Shown here in pieces: positions 62,357 to 64,000 of a stretch of DNA of 64,000 nucleotides. A program made the translations under genes and the position numbers. The notes beneath the pieces were generated by a model. The model worked only from the letters and a program-made list of their open reading frames with translations, did not search any database and was not told the origin of the DNA. The DNA comes from GCA-2718815 sp963578105. Lineage in GTDB: Bacteria; Planctomycetota; Planctomycetia; Pirellulales; Pirellulaceae. Each line of letters starts with the position of its first letter. Position 1 is the first letter of the stretch. Location of the stretch: contig CAUZBP010000002.1 of assembly GCA_963578105.1 (NCBI GenBank), positions 62,001 to 126,000 on the forward strand, in the 5' to 3' direction.

Positions 62357-63769
62357 TCAACGACTTGAAAACACTGCTACCGGTTCAGGAAGTTTTCGTT
62401 CCATTTCGTTGATCCGGTAGCCGAACCCAGGACCCTGAATCGATTCCAGATTGAGTTCCCCGTTTCGACGCTGATAGATGCCCGGATGGACAAGGGCTTC
62501 AGCCGCCGAAGCTTCCGGATAGAACTGCATGCCGTTGGTCTCGACACCCATGATGGTGCCGGCATGGGCTGCCAGTCGGACATGCGGAATTTGGGCGAGC
62601 ATGGGGTTGGTGAGATCCTGAACCATCAATGGCATGCCGTGGGCTTTGGCCCAGCAGAGGCTCAGCAAGGCACCGGTTTGGGTCTTGCAGGTCTTCAGTG
62701 CCACGCCACTCCAGCCCAGCTTGCGACCGAGGCGGACAAAACGCCAATCGTGGGCACTTTCGTCCAGAAATAAAGGCTTCCGCGCGGACACACTGCTGAC
62801 ATCAATCGGATGGGCTTCCAGGTCGTAGGGAAATGGTTGTTCGACATAAAGCAAACGGTCGTAAATCACCGGATGTGCCTTGTGCAGGCGATCGAGGATT
62901 TCGTTCACGTAGGCAGGTTCTGTGACGGTGCAGTTGAAATCGGCGCTTAAATGACGGACGTTTTCTTCGATTGTAATACGTCCCACCTGGACAAGCCGAC
63001 CGTAGTCCCACACGGCGTCATTGCCGCGTAACTTGATCTTCAGGCAGGACAGTCCGTCGGTCTTGATCCAGTGGCGCAAGAGCACCGGAAATCCGTCTTC
63101 CGGTTCGCTGCCGTCCAGGTCGGCGTCCTCCAGCGGGTCCAGTCCTCCCACCAGATGCCAGGCTGCCAGTCGTGTGGCAGGTGGGGCGACCAAAAAGTCG
63201 TCGAAGCTCATTTGCTGAAACAGCGGATGCTGTTTTTCGGCCGGGCTGATAAAGTCAGACAGTTTGCGTGACATGAACTGGTCGTTGTACGTACTGTAGA
63301 TGTCACACTGATGAAGATTCCCAAAAGCGTCGTGCAGGGCGATATCGAAGGCACTCAGGCAGATGAGGGCAGCCAACTGCGGTAAGGGTTCGGCCAGGCT
63401 TCCGGCCGCGTACCCCGCGCAAAGTGTCGGCAGAATATCGCGTTGGAAGTCATGTCCCAGTTCGATGGGATGCCCGAACTCTTCAAATTCGGCCCAGGCC
63501 TGCGCCACGATGGTGCAAAATTCTTGAATGGCTCTCTGGCGAGGCTCGTGCGGCAGCTCAGAGGGCCAGGCCCACTGCACTGACAGCGGTGTTTCCCCCC
63601 AGCCCTGAGCCCGTCTTCCATGAGCGTCGCGAACGGTGACGCAAGTCCTGGCACACGTCACGCTCGTCATCGTTTCCCGGCCGAACTTCAGCGGAACCCG
63701 GAATGTAACAGGTAAAAAGTAAAGCGCGACAGAATCAATGCCCACATCCGTCGCTTTGTGATTTGTCAT
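62357..63769 (-). CDS. Enolase-superfamily enzyme, second and diverged copy
   Basis: At 470 residues this is longer than the usual ~370-400. The barrel part shows LSCLKIKLRGND (KxK), HLSADFNCT (Asp), LLYVEQPFPYD (Glu), PLFLDESAHDW (Glu/Asp) and KTCKTQTGALLSLCWAKAHGMPLMVQDL. An extra segment at about residues 130-220 (CLSAFDIALHDAFG, then LSDFISPAEKQHPLFQQM) adds length. Its substrate is probably a sugar acid or related carboxylate. It is unlike the 40.7-kb enzyme and not its recent duplicate. Confidence 0.85.
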   Translation of the reverse strand: MTNHKATDVGIDSVALYFLPVTFRVPLKFGRETMTSVTCARTCVTVRDAHGRRAQGWGETPLSVQWAWPSELPHEPRQRAIQEFCTIVAQAWAEFEEFGHPIELGHDFQRDILPTLCAGYAAGSLAEPLPQLAALICLSAFDIALHDAFGNLHQCDIYSTYNDQFMSRKLSDFISPAEKQHPLFQQMSFDDFLVAPPATRLAAWHLVGGLDPLEDADLDGSEPEDGFPVLLRHWIKTDGLSCLKIKLRGNDAVWDYGRLVQVGRITIEENVRHLSADFNCTVTEPAYVNEILDRLHKAHPVIYDRLLYVEQPFPYDLEAHPIDVSSVSARKPLFLDESAHDWRFVRLGRKLGWSGVALKTCKTQTGALLSLCWAKAHGMPLMVQDLTNPMLAQIPHVRLAAHAGTIMGVETNGMQFYPEASAAEALVHPGIYQRRNGELNLESIQGPGFGYRINEMERKLPEPVAVFSSR

Positions 63770-64000
63770 CGTTGGATTCAGCCAAAAAATAGAGATACCG
63801 TCAAGCCAGTCGGATCACTTCACGGTTCTTTTTTGCATGGGAACCGGTTGCCCGGTTCATCCGGGAAAATCTGCCAGAATACTGGAGCGGGACGCGTTAT
63901 GAAATCTTATTGAGAACGCCGGGATTCTACTGTTTTCTTTGGGGTTGCGACATGGCGAGCTACTGCAGCGGGGTTGTCAGCGTGGTAACGGGAGCCTAAC

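Overview
The window looks like chromosomal DNA of a member of the Planctomycetota, probably Pirellulales-like and free-living. This rests on family content rather than a marker gene: a twin-arginine DUF1501 protein, a DUF1080 (3-keto-disaccharide hydrolase) protein, secreted proteins carrying both dockerin-like calcium loops and a C-terminal PEP-CTERM anchor, a multihaem cytochrome fused to HEAT/TPR repeats, a metal ABC permease fused to a DtxR-like regulator, and several small proteins of a kind I associate with planctomycetes. Genes are loosely packed with gaps of 200-900 bases. GTG and TTG starts are common. No rRNA, tRNA, CRISPR array, insertion sequence or phage gene was seen.

Layout. 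0-7.7 kb: housekeeping and cofactor genes (moaC end, a frameshifted polyprenyl synthetase, nrdR, a zinc-ribbon/PH membrane protein, xdhC, a MobA-like nucleotidyltransferase, AMP nucleosidase, a B3/B4 protein). 7.9-16.2 kb: a one-strand nitrogen/one-carbon cluster of ammonium transporter, 70-residue membrane protein, glutamine-synthetase-family enzyme and the four subunits of a sarcosine oxidase / N-methylglutamate dehydrogenase-type complex. 16.3-18 kb: an aldolase with a duplicated candidate operator upstream, then a convergent SDR. 18-23.3 kb: a PEP-CTERM/dockerin protein, an eight-haem cytochrome and a small zinc-ribbon protein. 23.5-28.2 kb: an amidinotransferase-fold hydrolase and a four-gene Mn/Zn uptake operon with a palindrome upstream. 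28.8-33.9 kb: GNAT, an M16 peptidase pair, ndk, pyrF and a small protein. 34.4-41.8 kb: a diverged Nramp-type transporter, FAD oxidoreductase, DUF1080, M20 peptidase and an enolase-superfamily enzyme. 42-45.3 kb: tandem trypsin-like proteases with dockerin and PEP-CTERM ends. 45.4-48.7 kb: an exporter-like DMT protein and two glycosyltransferase-like genes. 49-58 kb: secreted carbohydrate-related proteins, an unrecognised 497-residue protein, an apparent C-terminal gene remnant and DUF1501. 58-63.8 kb: MBL hydrolase, a diverged Gfo/Idh protein overlapping a PhyH dioxygenase, a nucleoside hydrolase and a second enolase-superfamily enzyme.

How they fit. The clearest functional units are the amt-to-soxG cluster, which suggests uptake and oxidation of N-methylated amines or amino acids with ammonium handling, and the metal uptake operon, whose own permease may carry its regulator and whose promoter region has a matching palindrome. 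The rest is consistent with a heterotroph that degrades complex polysaccharides, peptides and nucleosides.
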